A program made the position numbers and the translations under genes. DNA of 64,000 nt from contig RBKR01000001.1 of the NCBI GenBank assembly GCA_004835665.1, forward strand, positions 3,130,168-3,194,167. Direction: 5' to 3'. Below are positions 21,349 through 36,900 of this stretch, one piece after another. This DNA is from Phoma sp. XZ068 (taxonomy: Eukaryota; Ascomycota; Dothideomycetes; Pleosporales; Didymellaceae). The notes under the pieces are model-generated. The model saw nothing but the letters and a program-made list of their open reading frames with translations, did not search any database and was not told where the DNA came from. The first letter of the stretch is position 1. Each line of letters starts with the position of its first letter.

Positions 21349-24300
21349 TTTTAAATACCTCTAAAATAAGTACTATATTAGGAACCTATACTACCCCTAG
21401 TAACTCTACTAATATAAATAGTAATACTAATATAGAGGCTACTATTACTACGCGCCCTATAAATATTACTAAGCCTAACTTCTACTATAGTAAATATACT
21501 AAGTTAGAGAATTAGCTTATATAGTAGGACTTCTTCTTTATATTCTAAGGAGACTATATTAACAAGAATAAGAGGGTTACTCTTGTCTCTAGTTATATAA
21601 GAGGTTAAGCTTTCTAATAGGTTAAACTATTTATTAAGAAGTACTATTCTACTACTAACTCTACTAATATTAATAAATAGATTAAAGACTTTAATAAATT
21701 TAAGGAAAAGATTTAACTAGTCTTTAGAGTTTCTAATAAACCTATAATTATATAACAAAATATTTAGTGCCTATAATAAAATATAGCTACTACTAACTAT
21801 ATAGCTAACTTTTAGTAACTTACTACTAACACTAGTTAGAATAATATTATACTTACTACTATATTTTATTAAGGACTTAAACTATATATTAAGGAAGAAC
21901 TAATATACTATAATAGTACTATTAATATATTAGATAAACTTATTAATACTATAATTAAGATTAATATTTAACTCTATAAGCTTTACTAAGAGCTTAAGGA
22001 GGACTTATATATTTAAGCCTAGGCCTAGCTAGTATAAGTACCTCTATATAATTAATAAGTAAACAACTATATCTATTAAGGAAACTATAGAAATAATTAC
22101 TAACCTAATATAGGACGCTATATCTATAGTAATACTTATAGTAGTTACTATAGACCTAAGGCTATAGACCTATCTAACATTAATAAGGGTCCTATAAATA
22201 TAAAGCTATAATAGAATAAAAAGAAAGGATATAGTAATAATAATAGTAATAAGGATAGAACTTGTTATAACTATAGTAAACTAGGCTACTTTACTAAAGA
22301 TTACTAACAGAATAAAGTATTCTAGCAGATTAATATACTAGTTATAATACTAGAAGGTAAGAATACTAGTAATAAATAGGAGATTCTTACTAAATATATA
22401 GAATAACTTATAGAAGACCTAGAGTTAGGATATAAAGTAGACACTAAGTATTAGAATATAAGTATTACTTAATCTATAACACTATACTATAAGTCTTAGG
22501 CTATATAGATATCTAATATAGAAGAAATTATACTATAACTACCTAGATATTACCTAGAAGAAGATAATAATAATTAAGAATAAATAGTATGCTCTACTAC
22601 TGCACAGCGCAAGGTATAATAAAATATATAATATTAGGAATATAAGTAATATAAGGTTAAGAAAGCTAATAACAAGGCTTATACTAAGTTATATTAAGAC
22701 CTAATTATCCCCTCTATTAAGATAGATAATAAGAAAAATTAGTATAATAAGTTATATAAGGAATACTAATAGTAATATTAGCTAAAAGCATACTAGAACT
22801 AGAATAATAACTACCTAGAACCTAACTATAGCCTAGACTCTAGAAACCTATACTATAGAGCACTATTATAAACAGTATACTACTATAATAGATACTAGAT
22901 ATATTATTTAGAAAAACTTAATTTAGAATAGTTTCTAAAGAGGCGTCTATATAAACTATAATAGAAAGATTATAAGGAGGACTACTATATACTACACCTA
23001 ATAGATAAATATAATAACTAATACTTTCCTAGCTAGAACAAGTCTAAGTATAGATAATAAAAACTAGTAGTAAATAAGTAATACTTTAACTAGTATTAGC
23101 AGACCTGCCTTAATCCCTACTATAAGACCTATAAAAGAAAAAAGTAAAGTAATAGCTTTAGATAAGAGAATCCTTTTTTAAGGCAGCACTAGCAGGCACT
23201 AGAGATTAATCTATTAATAGTATTAAAAGTAATTACTAACTAATTAAGTTACCTATTAAGGTAAATAGAAGATAAATAAAGGTACTCTTAGACTCTAGAG
23301 TATAGTCTAATTATATTTCTTTATAAGTAGTATAGCTAGCTAGACTACACCCTACTTAGAAGATAATACTTTACCTACTTAGAGTAGCTAATAGAGAACT
23401 AATACCTAAGGAATCTAAGATTATATATAAAGTAACTATAGTACCTCTCTAGATCTATAGATACTATAAGGAAATAACCCTAGATACTTTTAGAATAGCT
23501 ACTTATAATATTATATTAGGACTTCTATAGTTAAGAAAGTACAATCTAGATATTAATTAGAAGAATTAATAACTTTTATTAAGTTAATATAGATATAGCA
23601 CTACTATATTATAGCCTATATAGTTTATAATATAACTAGTAGATAAGAAGGAGATTAATAATATCTCTTTAATATATAAGATATGCTAAGATAGAGTAGT
23701 TAACTATATAAATATAGAACGCCCTACTAGTTATAAAGTAATAGTTAAGAAGAAGGATAGTATACCTCCTAATATCCTAGATAAATATAAGAGTTATATA
23801 GAACTCTTCTATAATAAGAAGACTATAAAGGTATTACTATAGTATAAACCCTAGGATTATAAGATTAAGCTCTAGAAAGGAAAGAAACTACCTTTTAGGC
23901 CTATATATAGAATGTCTAAGAAAGAACTTAGTATACTTAAAGAATATATTAATAAAAACCTTAAGAAAGAATTTATATAAGAATTAGAATTACTAGTAGG
24001 ATTTCTAGTTCTCTTTATACTAAAGAAAGATAGTAAATTATAAATATATATTAACTACTAGAAACTTAATAATATTATAATTAAGAATTAGTACTTATTA
24101 CTAAATATTAAGGGATTATAGGATTAGTTATCTAGAGTATAATACTTTACTACACTTAATTTATATAAAGTATATAACCTTATATATATAAAGGAAGGTA
24201 AAGAATAGAAGACTATATTTAGAATATACTATAGTTATTTTAAGTATTTAGTAATACTATTTAGGCTTACTAACACACTAGCTATATATTAGGCCCTTAT

Positions 24301-26768
24301 TAATAATATATTAAGAGTATACTTAGATATTATAGTAGTAGTATATCTTAATAATATCCTAGTATATTTAGTAATACTAGAAGAACATGTTTACTATATT
24401 AGGGAAGTGTTAGAATACCTAAGAAAGGCAGATCTTTAACTTAAACCTAAGAAGTATAAATAGTATAAGGAAGAAGTAGAATTCTTTAGCTATATTATAG
24501 AAAGATATAGAGTTAAGATAAGTAAAATAAAGATTTAGGTTATAAAGAATTAGCTAACTCCTACCTCTCTTAAGGGAATTTAGAAATTTCTAGAATTTAT
24601 TAACTTTAATTAATACTTTATTAAGGATTATTTACTTAAGGCCTTACTATTTATAAAGCTTATATAAAAGAATATACTATTTAAATAGGAATAAGTACAA
24701 GAGGATACTTTCTAGTTACTTAAACAGTTCTATATTAAGCTACCTATAATAATTATATTTAAAAGTAGAAAGCTACTTTAAATTAAAATAGATACTTTAG
24801 ATTTAGTATTAGGAGCTTATACTATATAAGAACAAGACAGATAATAGCACCTAATTACCTACTACTCTAGAAAGTTCTTAGAACTAGAAGAATAATATAA
24901 TATATATAATAAAGAACTACTAGCTATTATATTAGCCCTAGAATATTAGAGAATCTATATAGAAAGTTGCTTAGAACTTACTATTTATACTAACTATAAG
25001 AACCTAGTATACTTTACTATTACTAAGACACTTAACTAATAATAAGTATACTAGTCTAAGCTATTAAGATAGTATAAGTTTAAGATACTATATACCCTAG
25101 AAAAAGATAATAGTAGAGCTAATATACTTAGCAGACAATATAATCTAGCTAGAGAGAAAACTATTAACTAGTTTACTATACTTAGAGTTAATAAAGATAG
25201 GTTATTAGGACTATCTTAGTAGCTTAATAATATAATATAAGTTTAGTAGGAACAGTATATACCTACAAAGGTACTAGAGAAATTAGAAAATAAAATTATA
25301 AGCTATTATTATAATAACCTACTTTATAGACACTCTAGTATAATATAAACAATAGAACTTATTAGATAATACTATAAGTTTAGCTATATAAAGAACAAGG
25401 TTACTAAGTTTATTAAGAACTATGTTAATTGTTAATAAAACAAGTATAGTATATATATAAAGTATAAAGAAATATAAGTAATAGAGCTACTAATAGTACT
25501 ATAGACAAACATTATAATAGATTTTGTTATATAACTACTAATCTCTAAGGACCCTATTATAGGATATACCTATAACTTAATCTTTATTATAGTAGATAGG
25601 TTTACTAAAGTAGTAGAAATAATACTATTTTAATATAGTTATACTATAGAGTAGCTTGTATAAGTATTTCTAGATAGGATTATCTGTTACTATAGTATAC
25701 TAGAATTAATTATTAGTAATAGAGATAAGCTCTTTATATTAAACTACTAGACTATACTTATAGTAGCTATTAGTACTAAGAAAAAGCTATTAACTATATA
25801 CTATCTACAGATAGACAGATAGATAGAAAGAATAAATTAAACTATAGAAATATACTTAAGGATATATAGTAACTAGAAGCAAGATAACTAGGTTTTACTA
25901 TTACCTATAGTATAGATTATATATAATAATAAGTTATTAGAAGTAATAGGTACAACACTATTCTTTATAAATTATAGAAGACATCTAAATCTCTTTATAA
26001 GATCTCTTAACAGTAATATCTAAATAGATTTAGTAATAACCTTAGTTTAAAGACTAAAGAAAGTATACTAGAAATTACTTAAAAATATTAATAAGGCTTA
26101 GTAATAAGTAATCTCTTATATTAATTAGAAAAGAAAAACAGCACCTTAGCTAAAAGAGGGGGATAAAGTCTATCTCCTTATAAAAAACTTATAAATATAA
26201 AGACTAATAAAAAAACTAGATTATATTAAGGTTAGACTATTTTATATTTCTAGGTAAATTAGCCCTATAAACTACTAACTTAAACTACTATAGAATACTA
26301 GAATATACTTTATATTCTATATATTACTATTAGAACTAGCAGACTCTAATATACTAATCTAGAAAGACTTCTACTACTAGGTTAAAGAGAAAACTAAGTA
26401 GAAAGTTAAAAAAATAATATAATATTAAAAGAAAGGATATAAGAATAAGTACCTAGTTAAATAGTTAGGATACTCTAACTTAGAAAATATATAGGAACTA
26501 TTAACAAACCTTATAAACTGCTGCTAGCTACTATACTAGTATTAGTAGTATTAGGGTCTAGAGGTAGAGAATATATTACCTAGTCTAGTATAAGTAAGCT
26601 AGGTATTAACCTATTCTTAAGTATAGTAATATTATTAAGTAACAACTCTTATTACTCTAAGTACTCTATATCCTTAATAAATTAGGCACTTATATTAAAC
26701 TATTATTATTTATAATACTTTAGAAATTTCTTTTATTTATATACCCTATTTAATTTAGCATAGGTAGC

Positions 26769-26954
26769 CTATAAGGTAGCTATTACAGCTTTCTTAGCTT
26801 TAGCAGCCTTATCTTCTATTTTCTCTAGATATAATATCTTATTATTAATCTTAGAAAAGTTAGAAATAGGTAAATCTATAGGCTTGCACTTCTTTATTCT
26901 ATTATATTTATAATTTCTATACTTCTTATATAATAAAGACATCTTATAAGGCAA
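26769..26954 (-). pseudogene. antisense frame between pol and 3' LTR of X1 (61 codons)
   Basis: It starts MPYKMSLLYKKYRNYKYNR and is basic. The same frame exists in X2 at 47976-48161 with 54 of 61 residues identical. It runs opposite to gag-pol and begins about 145 bp inside the 3' LTR. In X2 the frame continues beyond a stop with further protein-like sequence, so this is the start of a longer decayed gene. Function unknown. Confidence 0.5.
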
Positions 26955-27098
26955 GTTCTTCTTTATATAGTACTTATAGGCAACTATAGTAAGATATCTA
27001 ATATTATTAATTTAGGTTCCTGTTATATATTAGGCTTAGATACTTTAGAAAACTATTTATTAGTTTATAAGGATATAAACTATAAAGGAGGAGGATAG

Positions 27099-27581
27099 TA
27101 TTATAATCTTAAAAGAGGAAGTATAGTATAATAAAGTTATAGTTATAGATTAATAGTATAGGGCTAAGAAGACTATATAACATCCTATAATTCTATAGAA
27201 ATAAACTATACTAAGAATATAAGATAGTATAAGACACTATATATATATTCTATAGAGACTATAAACTACTTATAAAAACTATAGGGCCTCCTATAGGACT
27301 TTATAGGACATTATAAGAAATATAGGATACTCTTTAGTATATAGCAATTAGGAACACTACCCTTATAGTATTGTATTTAACCTTATTAATTAACTTTATT
27401 ATTAGAACTTAACCTAACTCTTAAGCTAGATAGATTAACTATCTATACTACTTATTATTAACCCTATAGTTGTTATAGTGTTTTACTAGGTATCTATACT
27501 AACCTTTCCTATACTAGCACTTATCCTAGAGAACTAATATTAGAAGTATTTATAAGCTTTACTTAGTTTATAACCTTAATA
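27099..27581 (+). repeat. 3' LTR of X1, 483 bp
   Basis: Co-linear with 20866-21348, followed by the GTTAT target duplicate. Confidence 0.88.
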
Positions 27582-30257
27582 GTTATATATAAACTAGTAC
27601 CTATAAAGTTATAGGTATATAAACACTCTTATAGCCTTAAGTATAAAATTATATAGATATTAAGAGAGAAGTATCTTAAACTCCTAGAAGCTTTTAGTAT
27701 AGCTATAACTTTATACTATAAATTCTATATAACCTAGACACTTAATACTAAAGATAATATACTATAACTACCTAGATAATACCTAAAGAATAATAAAAAT
27801 TAGAATAAATTAGTATACTCTACTACTATATAATAAAAAGTATAGTATAATATATACTAATAGGAATATAAGTAATATAAAGTTAAGAAAGCTAATAACA
27901 AGGCCTATACTAAGTTATATTAAGACTTAATTATCCTCTCTATTAAGGTAAATAATAATAAAGAAAATTAGTATAATAAGTTATATAAGGAGTACTAATA
28001 ATATTATTAACTAAAAGTATATTAGAGCTAGGACTATAATTACCTAGAACCTAATTATAGCTTAGACTCTAGGAACCTATACTATAAAGTACTATTATAG
28101 ATAGTATACTACTATAATAGATACTAGATATATTACTTAGAAAAGCTTAATTTAGGATAGTTTCTAAAAGGATATTTATATAAACTATAATAGGAAGATT
28201 ATAAGGAGGACTACTATATACTATACCTAATAAATAAATATAATAATAAATACTTTCTTAGCTAGAATAAGTCTAAGTATAGATAATAAGGACTAGTAGT
28301 AAATAAATAATACTTTAATTAGTATTAGTAGACCTACTTTAATCCCTATTATAAAACCTATAAAAAAAAAAAAAATAATAGCTTTAGATAAGAGAATTCT
28401 TTTTTAAGGTAGTACTAGTAGGTACTAGAGATTAATCTATTAATAGTATTAAAAGTAATTACTAACTAATTAAGTTACTTATTAGAGTAAATAGAAGATA
28501 AATATATATACTCTTAGACTCTAGAGTATAATCTAATTATATTTCTTTATAAGTAGTATAGCTAGCTAGACTATACTCTACTTAGAAGATAATATCTTAC
28601 CTACTTAAAGTAGCTAATAGAGAACTAATACTAGAGGAATTTAAGATTATATATAAAGTAACTATAGTACCCCTCTAGATCTATAGATACTATAAGAAAA
28701 TAACTCTAAATACTTTTAGAATAGCTACTTATAATATTATATTAGTACTCTTATAGTTAAGAAAGTATAATTTAGATATTAATTAGAAGAATTAATAGCT
28801 TTTCTTAAGTTAGTATAGATATAGTACTACTATATTATAGCCTATATAGTTTATAATATAACTAGTAGATAAAAAGAAGATTAATAATATCTTTTTAATA
28901 TATAAGATATACTAAGATAGAGTAGTTAACTATATAGATATAGAATACTCTACTAGTTATAAAGTAATAGTTAAGAAGAAGAATAGTATATCTTCTAATA
29001 TCTTAGATAAATATAAGAGTTATATAGAACTCTTCTATAATAAGAAGACTATAAAAGTATTACTATAGTATAAACCTTAGAATTATAAGATTAAGCTCTA
29101 GAAAGGGAAGAAACTACCTTTTAGGCCTATATATAGAATATCTAAGAAAGAACTTAGTATACTTAAAGAATATATTAATAAGAACTTTAAAAAGGAATTT
29201 ATATAAGAATTAGAATTACTAGTAGGATTTCTAGTCTTCTTTATACTAAAGAAAGATAGTAAATTATAAATATATATTAACTACTAGAAACTTAATAATA
29301 TTATAATTAAGAATTAATACCTATTACTAAATATTAAAGAACTATAGAATTAGTTATCTAGAGTATAATACTTTACTATACTTAATTTATATAGAGTATA
29401 TAACCTTATATATATAAAGAAAGGTAAAGAATAGAAGACTATATTTAGAATATACTATAGTTACTTTAAGTATTTAGTAATACTATTTAAGCTTACTAAT
29501 ATACTAGCTATATATTAGGCTCTTATTAATAATATATTAAAAGTATACTTAGATATTATAGTAGTAGTATACCTTAATAATATTCTAGTATACTTAGTAA
29601 TACTAAAAGAATATATTTACTATATTAAGGAAGTGTTAGAATACCTAAAAAATATAGATCTTTAACTTAAACCTAAGAAGTATAAATAGTATAAGAAAAA
29701 AGTAGAATTTCTTAGCTATATTATAGGAAGATATAGAGTTAAGATAAGTAAAATAAAGATTTAAGTTATAAAAGATTAGCTAACTTTTACCTTCTTTAGA
29801 GGAATTTAAGAATTTCTAGAATTTATTAACTTTAACTAATACTTTATTAAAGATTATTTACTTAAGGCCTTACTACTTATAAAGCTTATATAGAAGGATA
29901 TACTATTTAAGTAGGAATAAGTATAAGAAGATACTTTCTAATTACTTAAATAGTTCTATATTAAGCTACCTATAATAATTATATTTAAGAGTAGAAAGCT
30001 ACTTTAAATTAAGATAAATACTTTAGATTTAGTATTAGGAGCTTATACTATATAAAAATAAGATAGATAATAGTACCTAATTACTTACTACTCTAGAAAA
30101 TTCTTAGAACTAGAAGAGTAATATAATATATATAATAAGAAATTACTAGCTATTATATTAGCTCTAGAATATTAGAGAATCTATATAGAAAGTTATTTAA
30201 AACTTACTATTTATACTAACTATAAGAACTTAGTATACTTTACTACTACTAAGATAC

Positions 30258-30798
30258 TATTAAGGTTATATCCTAAGTAAAGCTTATAAATACTTCTAAA
30301 GTTAGTTTTCTAGAATAAATAGATATATAGTAGATTATAGAGAGTATAGATACTTAGTAAAATACTATAGCAACTATAGGTAATAATAAGTAGTATAGAG
30401 TAGACTGTCTATCTTAAAAGTTAGGTTATAGTAAGGAGTATAGATAGTTAATCTATCTATATTAATATATAGGTAGAGTTCTAATAATAAAGTATATTAA
30501 TTAGGTTAAATATAAACTATAAGGGTTGTGTTCCTATATACTATATACTAAAGAGATATATATAGTACTTAGTATTATAATAGCTGCTAATTATACTAAT
30601 TATTAATTATACTAATTACTAATTATACTAATTATACTAAGACTAATTATATATATAACTTTATATTATTACCTAAGTAGTAACTAATAATACTTATTAT
30701 TTATACTTACTTATAATAATTTCTCTTATATAGTTTAACTATGCTATACTTAGCCTATAATTATTAACCTTTATTTAGTATTCTCTAAAATTATAATA
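30258..30798 (-). repeat. 3' LTR of Y2, about 541 bp
   Basis: It begins TATTAAGG, the inverted LTR end, and ends AATTATAATA. About 44 bp longer than the Y1 LTRs, mainly through extra TA-rich sequence in the middle. Confidence 0.75.
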
Positions 30799-31440
30799 CT
30801 ATCTCTTTTCTATCTTAGCTTAGTCTCTTAAGCTTAGTTTATATAATATAGGCCTCTCCTTATTTAATAGTATATCCTCTTAATAATACCTAAATATCTT
30901 ACTAAGTTAAGTTTAGCCTATTATTACTACCTATATAAATTTATTAAGTCCTTTAGAGAGATTATAGTAAAGAAGTATTTAACCTATAAAAAGTATAAGT
31001 AAGTATATAAAGTTTATATTTACTCTAGAAAATATAGTAAATATTTAAAGTATAGGTAGTATTATAATATTTATATAATATAGTTAGAGTTTAAGTATCT
31101 AGAGACTAAGAAAGAGAAACTATAGGTATAGATAAAAGAAAGTTATAAAGTATAAAATAAAGTACTTAAGGCCTCTAAGAAGGCGTTAGAAGAGTTATAG
31201 GTTATATATATATATAAAGAGTAGTTATACTAATAAATAGATTTGCTTAATTATTATATAAAGGAAGTAATTATAGTAGAAGAGTAGAGTATTATTAAGT
31301 AGAAGCTAGAAGAAGAAATAATTCTCTTAGAGAGTTCTTTAGATAGGTTTAGCCTAGCTCTATTGCCTAGTATATAGAGTGCTTTTAAGGGGTAGCTAAT
31401 TAAGGCTTAGGAAGCTAATATAGTGCTTCTTAATTAGTCT
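30799..31440 (+). pseudogene. antisense frame remnant of Y2, coiled-coil-like
   Basis: The plus strand carries a stop-riddled frame rich in Lys and Glu (for example KYLETKKEKL, then KASKKALEEL and LESSLDRFSLALLPS). The reverse complement of the same sequence lies in Y1 at about 39230-39870. It lies between pol and the 3' LTR, antisense to the element. Product unknown. Confidence 0.45.
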
Positions 31441-33449
31441 TAAATCTCTTTAATAGCTACTAGTAGTTTATAAGGTTTATAGAAGGTTCTTATATATTTT
31501 CTAAGTTAGAGTATCCTAACTACTTAACTAGATATTTATCTTTGCATCCTTTCTTTTAGTGTTATATTATTTTCTTAACTTTCTACTTAGTTTCTTCCTT
31601 AACCTAGTAGTAGAAGTTTTTCTAGATTAGTATATTAGGGTCTACTAGTTCTAGTAGTAATATATAGAATATAGGGTGTATTCTAGTATCCTATAGTAGT
31701 TTAAGTTAATAGTTTATAGAGCTAATTTACCTAGAAATAAAAAATAGTCTAACCTTAATATAATCTAGTTTTTTTATTAGTCTTTATATTTATAAGTTTT
31801 TTATAAGGAGATAGACTTTATCCCCCTCTTTTAGCTAAGGTGCTGTTTTTCTTTTCTAATTAATATAAGAGATTGCTTGTTACTAAGCTTTATTAATATT
31901 TTTAAGTAATTTCTAATATACTTCCTTTAGTTTTTATACTAAAGTTATTACTAAATCTATTTAGATACTACTATTAAGAGATCTTATAAAGAGATTTAGA
32001 TATCTCCTATAATTTATAAAGAATAGTATTATACCTATTACTTTTAATAGTTTATTATTATATATAATCTATACTATAGGTAATAGTAAAACCTAGTTAT
32101 CTTATTCTTAGTTACTATATATCCTTAAGTATATTTCTATAGTTTAATTTATTCTTTCTATTTATCTGTCTATTTATAGGTAGTATATAGTTAATAGCTT
32201 CTTCTTAGTACTAATAGCTGCTATAAGTATAGTCTAATAATTTAATATAAAGAGCTTATCTCTATTACTAATAATTAATTCTAGTATACTATAGTAATAG
32301 ATAATTCTATCTAGAAATACTTATATAAGCTGCTCTATAGTATAACTATATTAGAATAGTATTATTTCTACTGCTTTAGTAAACCTATCTACTATAATAA
32401 AGATTAAGTTATAGGTATATTCTATAATAGGGTCCTTAGAAATTAGTAGTTATATAATAAAGTCTATTATAATATATATCTATAGTGCTATAGGTAGCTC
32501 TATTGCTTATATCTCTCTATACTTTATATATATACTATATTTATTCTGTTAGTAATTAATATAGTTTTTAATAAACTTAGTAACCTTGTCCTTTATATAG
32601 CTAAACTTATAGTATTATTTAATAAGTTCTATTATTTATATTATACTAGGGTGTCTATAAAGCAGGTTATTATAATATTATATAATAATTTCTGTTTAAA
32701 GTTCCTCTAGTACTACTATAGGTATTTATTATTCCTATTAAACTTATATTATATTATTAAGCTGCTAGGATAGTCCTAGTAACCTATTCTTATATATCTA
32801 TAGAATAGTATGTTCTTTAATTATTTTTTCTCCTATAAGATTATATTATTAACTTAGTATATTAGCTCTTGTGTTGTCCTTTCCTAGAGTATATATTATT
32901 TTAAACTTATATTATCCTAGTAATTCTAACTATTATACCTATTAGCTATTAAGCTTCTTAGTTATAGTAAAGTATACTAGGTTTTTATAGTCTATAAAGA
33001 TAGTAAGCTCTAAGCAGCTTTCTATATAGATTTACTAGTACTTTAGTATATCTACTATTACTATAAGCTCCTTATTATAAATATTATATTATTCTTCTAG
33101 TCTAGAAAACTTTCTTAAGTAATAGGCAATTAGGTGCTATTTACTATCTTATTCTTATAATATATATACTCCTAATACTAGTTCTAAGGTATTAGTTTTA
33201 ATTTATAGTAGTTTATTACTTCTAAATATAACTAATATTAGTAGCTTAATATATACTTACTTAAGTAATTAGAATATATCTTCCTATTTCTACTTCTAAT
33301 AAAATAGTATATCTTTTTATATAAGCTTTATAAGTAGTAGAGCTTTCTTAGAGTAGTCCTTAATAAAGTATTAGTTAAAGTTAATAAACCTAAGAAATTC
33401 TTAAATCCCTTTAACTATTATTAGGGTTAGCTAGTCTTTAATAATCTAT

Positions 33450-33946
33450 TATTATAATTCTAGAGAATACTAAACAAAGGTTAATAATTATAGGCTAAGT
33501 ACAGTATAGTTAAACTATATAGGAGAAAGTATTATAAGTAAGTATAAATAATAAGTATTATTAGTTACTACTTAGGTAATAATATAAAGTTATATATTAT
33601 AATTAGTTTTAGTATAATTAGTATAATTAGTAATTAGTATAATTAATAATTAGTGCAATTAGTAGCTATTATAATACTAAGCACTATATATATCTCCTTA
33701 GTATATAGTAATTAGGAATACTACCCTTATAGTATTGTATTTAACCTTGTTAATTAACTTTATTATTAGAACTTAACCTAACTTTTAAGCTAGATAGATT
33801 AACTATCTATACTACTTATTATTAAACTCTATAGTTATTATAGTGTTTTACTAGGTATCTATACTAACCCCTTCTATACTAGTACTTATTCTAGAGAACT
33901 AACCTTAGAAGTATTTATAAGCTTTACTTAGTTTATAACCTTAATA
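33450..33946 (+). repeat. 5' LTR of Y1, 497 bp
   Basis: Starts TATTATAATTC, ends CCTTAATA. The right half matches the X LTRs; the left (U3) half is different and contains short attagtataattag-type repeats. Confidence 0.87.
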
Positions 33947-36900
33947 TTTTAAACACCTCTAAGATAAGTACTACTTTAGAAACTAGAGTTACTCCTACTA
34001 GCTTATACTCTAATATTAATATAATAGAAGAAACTATTACTACTAATACTATTAATATTAAGTAACCTAATCTCTATAAGAGAGACTATAGCAAGCTAGA
34101 TAACTAGTTAATATAATAGGACCTATTCTTTATATTCTAAGGAGACAAGGTAGAGGCTAAAAAGAGAGTTACCCTAGTAGTAAGCTATATATATAGAAAA
34201 GTATTTACCTAGATTAAACCTTTTATTTAACTCTATAGTAAGGATAATACTCCTAATAAGGTTAATATATAAATAAAAGACTTTAATGCCTTTAAGGATA
34301 AGATCTACCTAATCTTTAGAGTCTTAAACAAACCTACTATTACTAGATAAGATATCTAATATATTTATTAAACCTAATCTACTACTAATTATACTACTAA
34401 GTTCTAGTAACTTATAGCTAATATAGACTAGAATAATACTATATTAACTATAATATTTTATTAAGGACTTAAACCTAAGGTAAAAAAAGAACTAATATAT
34501 ACTAGTATAAGTATAGAAACCTTAGACAACCTTATTAATATAGTAATTAACCTTAATATTAAACTATATAAGCTCTAATAAGAGCTATATAATAATTTAT
34601 ATACTTAAACTATAGGCTAGCTATCTTAGCTATAATATAACTAATAGAATAACTATACTTATTATAGTAACTATAGAAATAACTACTAACCTAATATAGG
34701 TTACTATATTTATAGTAATACTTAGAGTAGGTACTATAGACCTAAGGTAATAGACCTATCTAATATAAATAAGAGACTAATAACTATAAAACTATAATAG
34801 AATAAAAAGAAGAGATATAATAATAATAAGGGTAATAAGGGTAATACCTATTATAACTATAGTAAACTAGGCTACTTTACTAGAAACTATTGCTAGAATA
34901 AAGTGTTCTAATAGATTAATATATTAGCTAGTAGGCTAGATAGTAAGGATACTAGTAATAAATAGGAGATTTTTACTAATAGAATTAGACAACTTATAGA
35001 GAATCTAGAGTTAGGATATAATAAAGATATTAAACTAGAGGTTATATATAAACTAGCACCTAAGAGGTTATAGGTATATAAACACCCTTATAGCTATAAA
35101 ACTATAATTATATAGATATTAAGAGAAGAATATCTTAAACTTCTAGGAGCTTCTAGTATAGCTATAATATTATACTATAGACCTAGAGTAACCTAGACAC
35201 CTAATATAGAAGATAACACGCTATAACTACCTAGATAATACCTAGAGAATAATAAGGATTAGAATAAGTTAGTATATTCTACTATAGTATAATATAGGGT
35301 ATAATATAATATATATTATTAAGAATATAAGTAATATAAAGCTAAGAAAGCTAATAATAAAGCCTACACTAAATTATATTAAGACCTAATTATCCCCTCT
35401 ATTAAGGTAGATAATAATAAAGAAAATTAGTATAATAAGTTATATAAAGAATACTAATAATATTATTAACTAGAAGTATATTAGAACTAGAATAATAATT
35501 ACCTAGAACCTAATTATAGCCTAGACCTAAGAAACCTATACTATAGAGCACTATTATAAATAGCATGCTACTATAATAGTTACTAGATATATTACTTAGA
35601 AAAGCTTAATTTAGGATAGTTTCTAAAGAGATATTTATATAAACTATAATAGAAAGATTATAAGGAGGACTACTATATACTATACCTAATAGATAAATAT
35701 AATAACTAATACTTTCCTAGCTAGAATAAGTCTAAGTATAGATAATAAAGACTAGTAGTAAATAAATAATACTTTAATTAGTATTAGCAGACCTGCTTTA
35801 ATCTCTACTATAAGACCTATAAAGGAAAGAAGTAAAGTAATAGCTTTAGATAAGAGAATCCTTTTTTAGGGTAGTGCTAGTAGGCACTAGAGATTAATCT
35901 ATTAATAGTATTAAAAGTAATTACTAACTAATTAAGTTACCTATTAAAGTAAATAGAAGATAGATAAAGGCACTCTTAGACTCTAGAGTATAGTTTAATT
36001 ATATCTCTTTAAGAGTAGTATAGCTAGCTAAACTATACTCTACCTAGAAGATAATACCTTACCTACTTAGAGTAGCTAATAGAGAACTAATACCTAAGAA
36101 ATCTAAGATTATATATAAGGTAACTATAGTACCCCTCTAGATCTATAGATACTATAAGGAAATAACCCTAAATACTTTTAGAATAGCTACTTATAATATT
36201 ATATTAGAACTTCTATAGTTAAGAAAGTATAATCTAGATATTAATTAAAAGAATTAATAACTTTTATTAAGTTAATATAAATATAGCACTACTATATTGC
36301 AGCCTATATAGTTTATAATATAACTAGTAGATAAGAAAGAGATTAATAATATCTTTTTAATATATAAAATATGCTAAGATAGAGTAGTTAACTATATAGA
36401 TATAGAATACCCTACTAGTTATAAAGCAATAGTTAAGGAAAGGGATAGTATACCTTCTAATATTCTAGATAAATATAAGAGTTATATAGAACTCTTTTAT
36501 AATAAGAAGACTATAAAGGTATTACTATAGTATAAACTCTAGAATTATAAGATTAAGCTCTAGAAAGGAAAGGAATTACCTTTTAGGCCTATATATAGAA
36601 TGTCTAAGAAGAAACTTAGTATACTTAAGGAATATATTAATAAGAACCTTAAGAAAGGATTTATATAAGAATTAAAATTACTAGTAGGATTTCTAGTCTT
36701 CTTTATACTAAAGAAAGATAGTAAATTATAAATATATATTAACTACTAGAAACTTAATAATATTATAATTAAGAATTAATACCTATTACTAAATATTAAG
36801 GAATTATAGGATTAGTTATCTAGAGTATAATACTTTACTATACTTAACCTATATAGAGTATACAACCTTATATATATAAAGAAAGGCAAAGAATAGAAGA

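Larger units (their letters stand above)
20866..27581 (+). mobile_element. element X1: complete but RIP-inactivated Ty3/gypsy retrotransposon, 6716 bp, GTTAT duplication
   Basis: Two 483-bp LTRs (20866-21348 and 27099-27581) are flanked by GTTAT at 20861-20865 and 27582-27586. Between them, in order: gag with mutated zinc knuckle (about 22260-22310), protease, reverse transcriptase (about 24150-24500), RNase H (about 24750-25130), integrase (about 25300-26000), then a non-coding stretch with an antisense frame (26769-26954). Stops are everywhere and YLDD reads YLNN. X1 inserted into gag of element Z; the Z sequence resumes on the other side as in the paralogue at about 35040. Confidence 0.9.
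17420..30257 (+). mobile_element. element Z: RIPed Ty3/gypsy retrotransposon, interrupted twice and truncated
   Basis: Z starts with a 5' LTR (17420-17903) and gag remnants (17904-18315 and 20180-20865). It resumes after element X1 at 27582 and runs through late gag and pol to 30257, inside the RNase H region, where element Y2 begins. All frames are full of stops. The zinc knuckle CxxCxxxGHxxxxC is recognisable at about 20671-20715 in mutated form. The reverse transcriptase in the second part (about 29360-29750) reads YLNN where YLDD is expected, as RIP would produce. The 3' end was not found. Confidence 0.8.
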
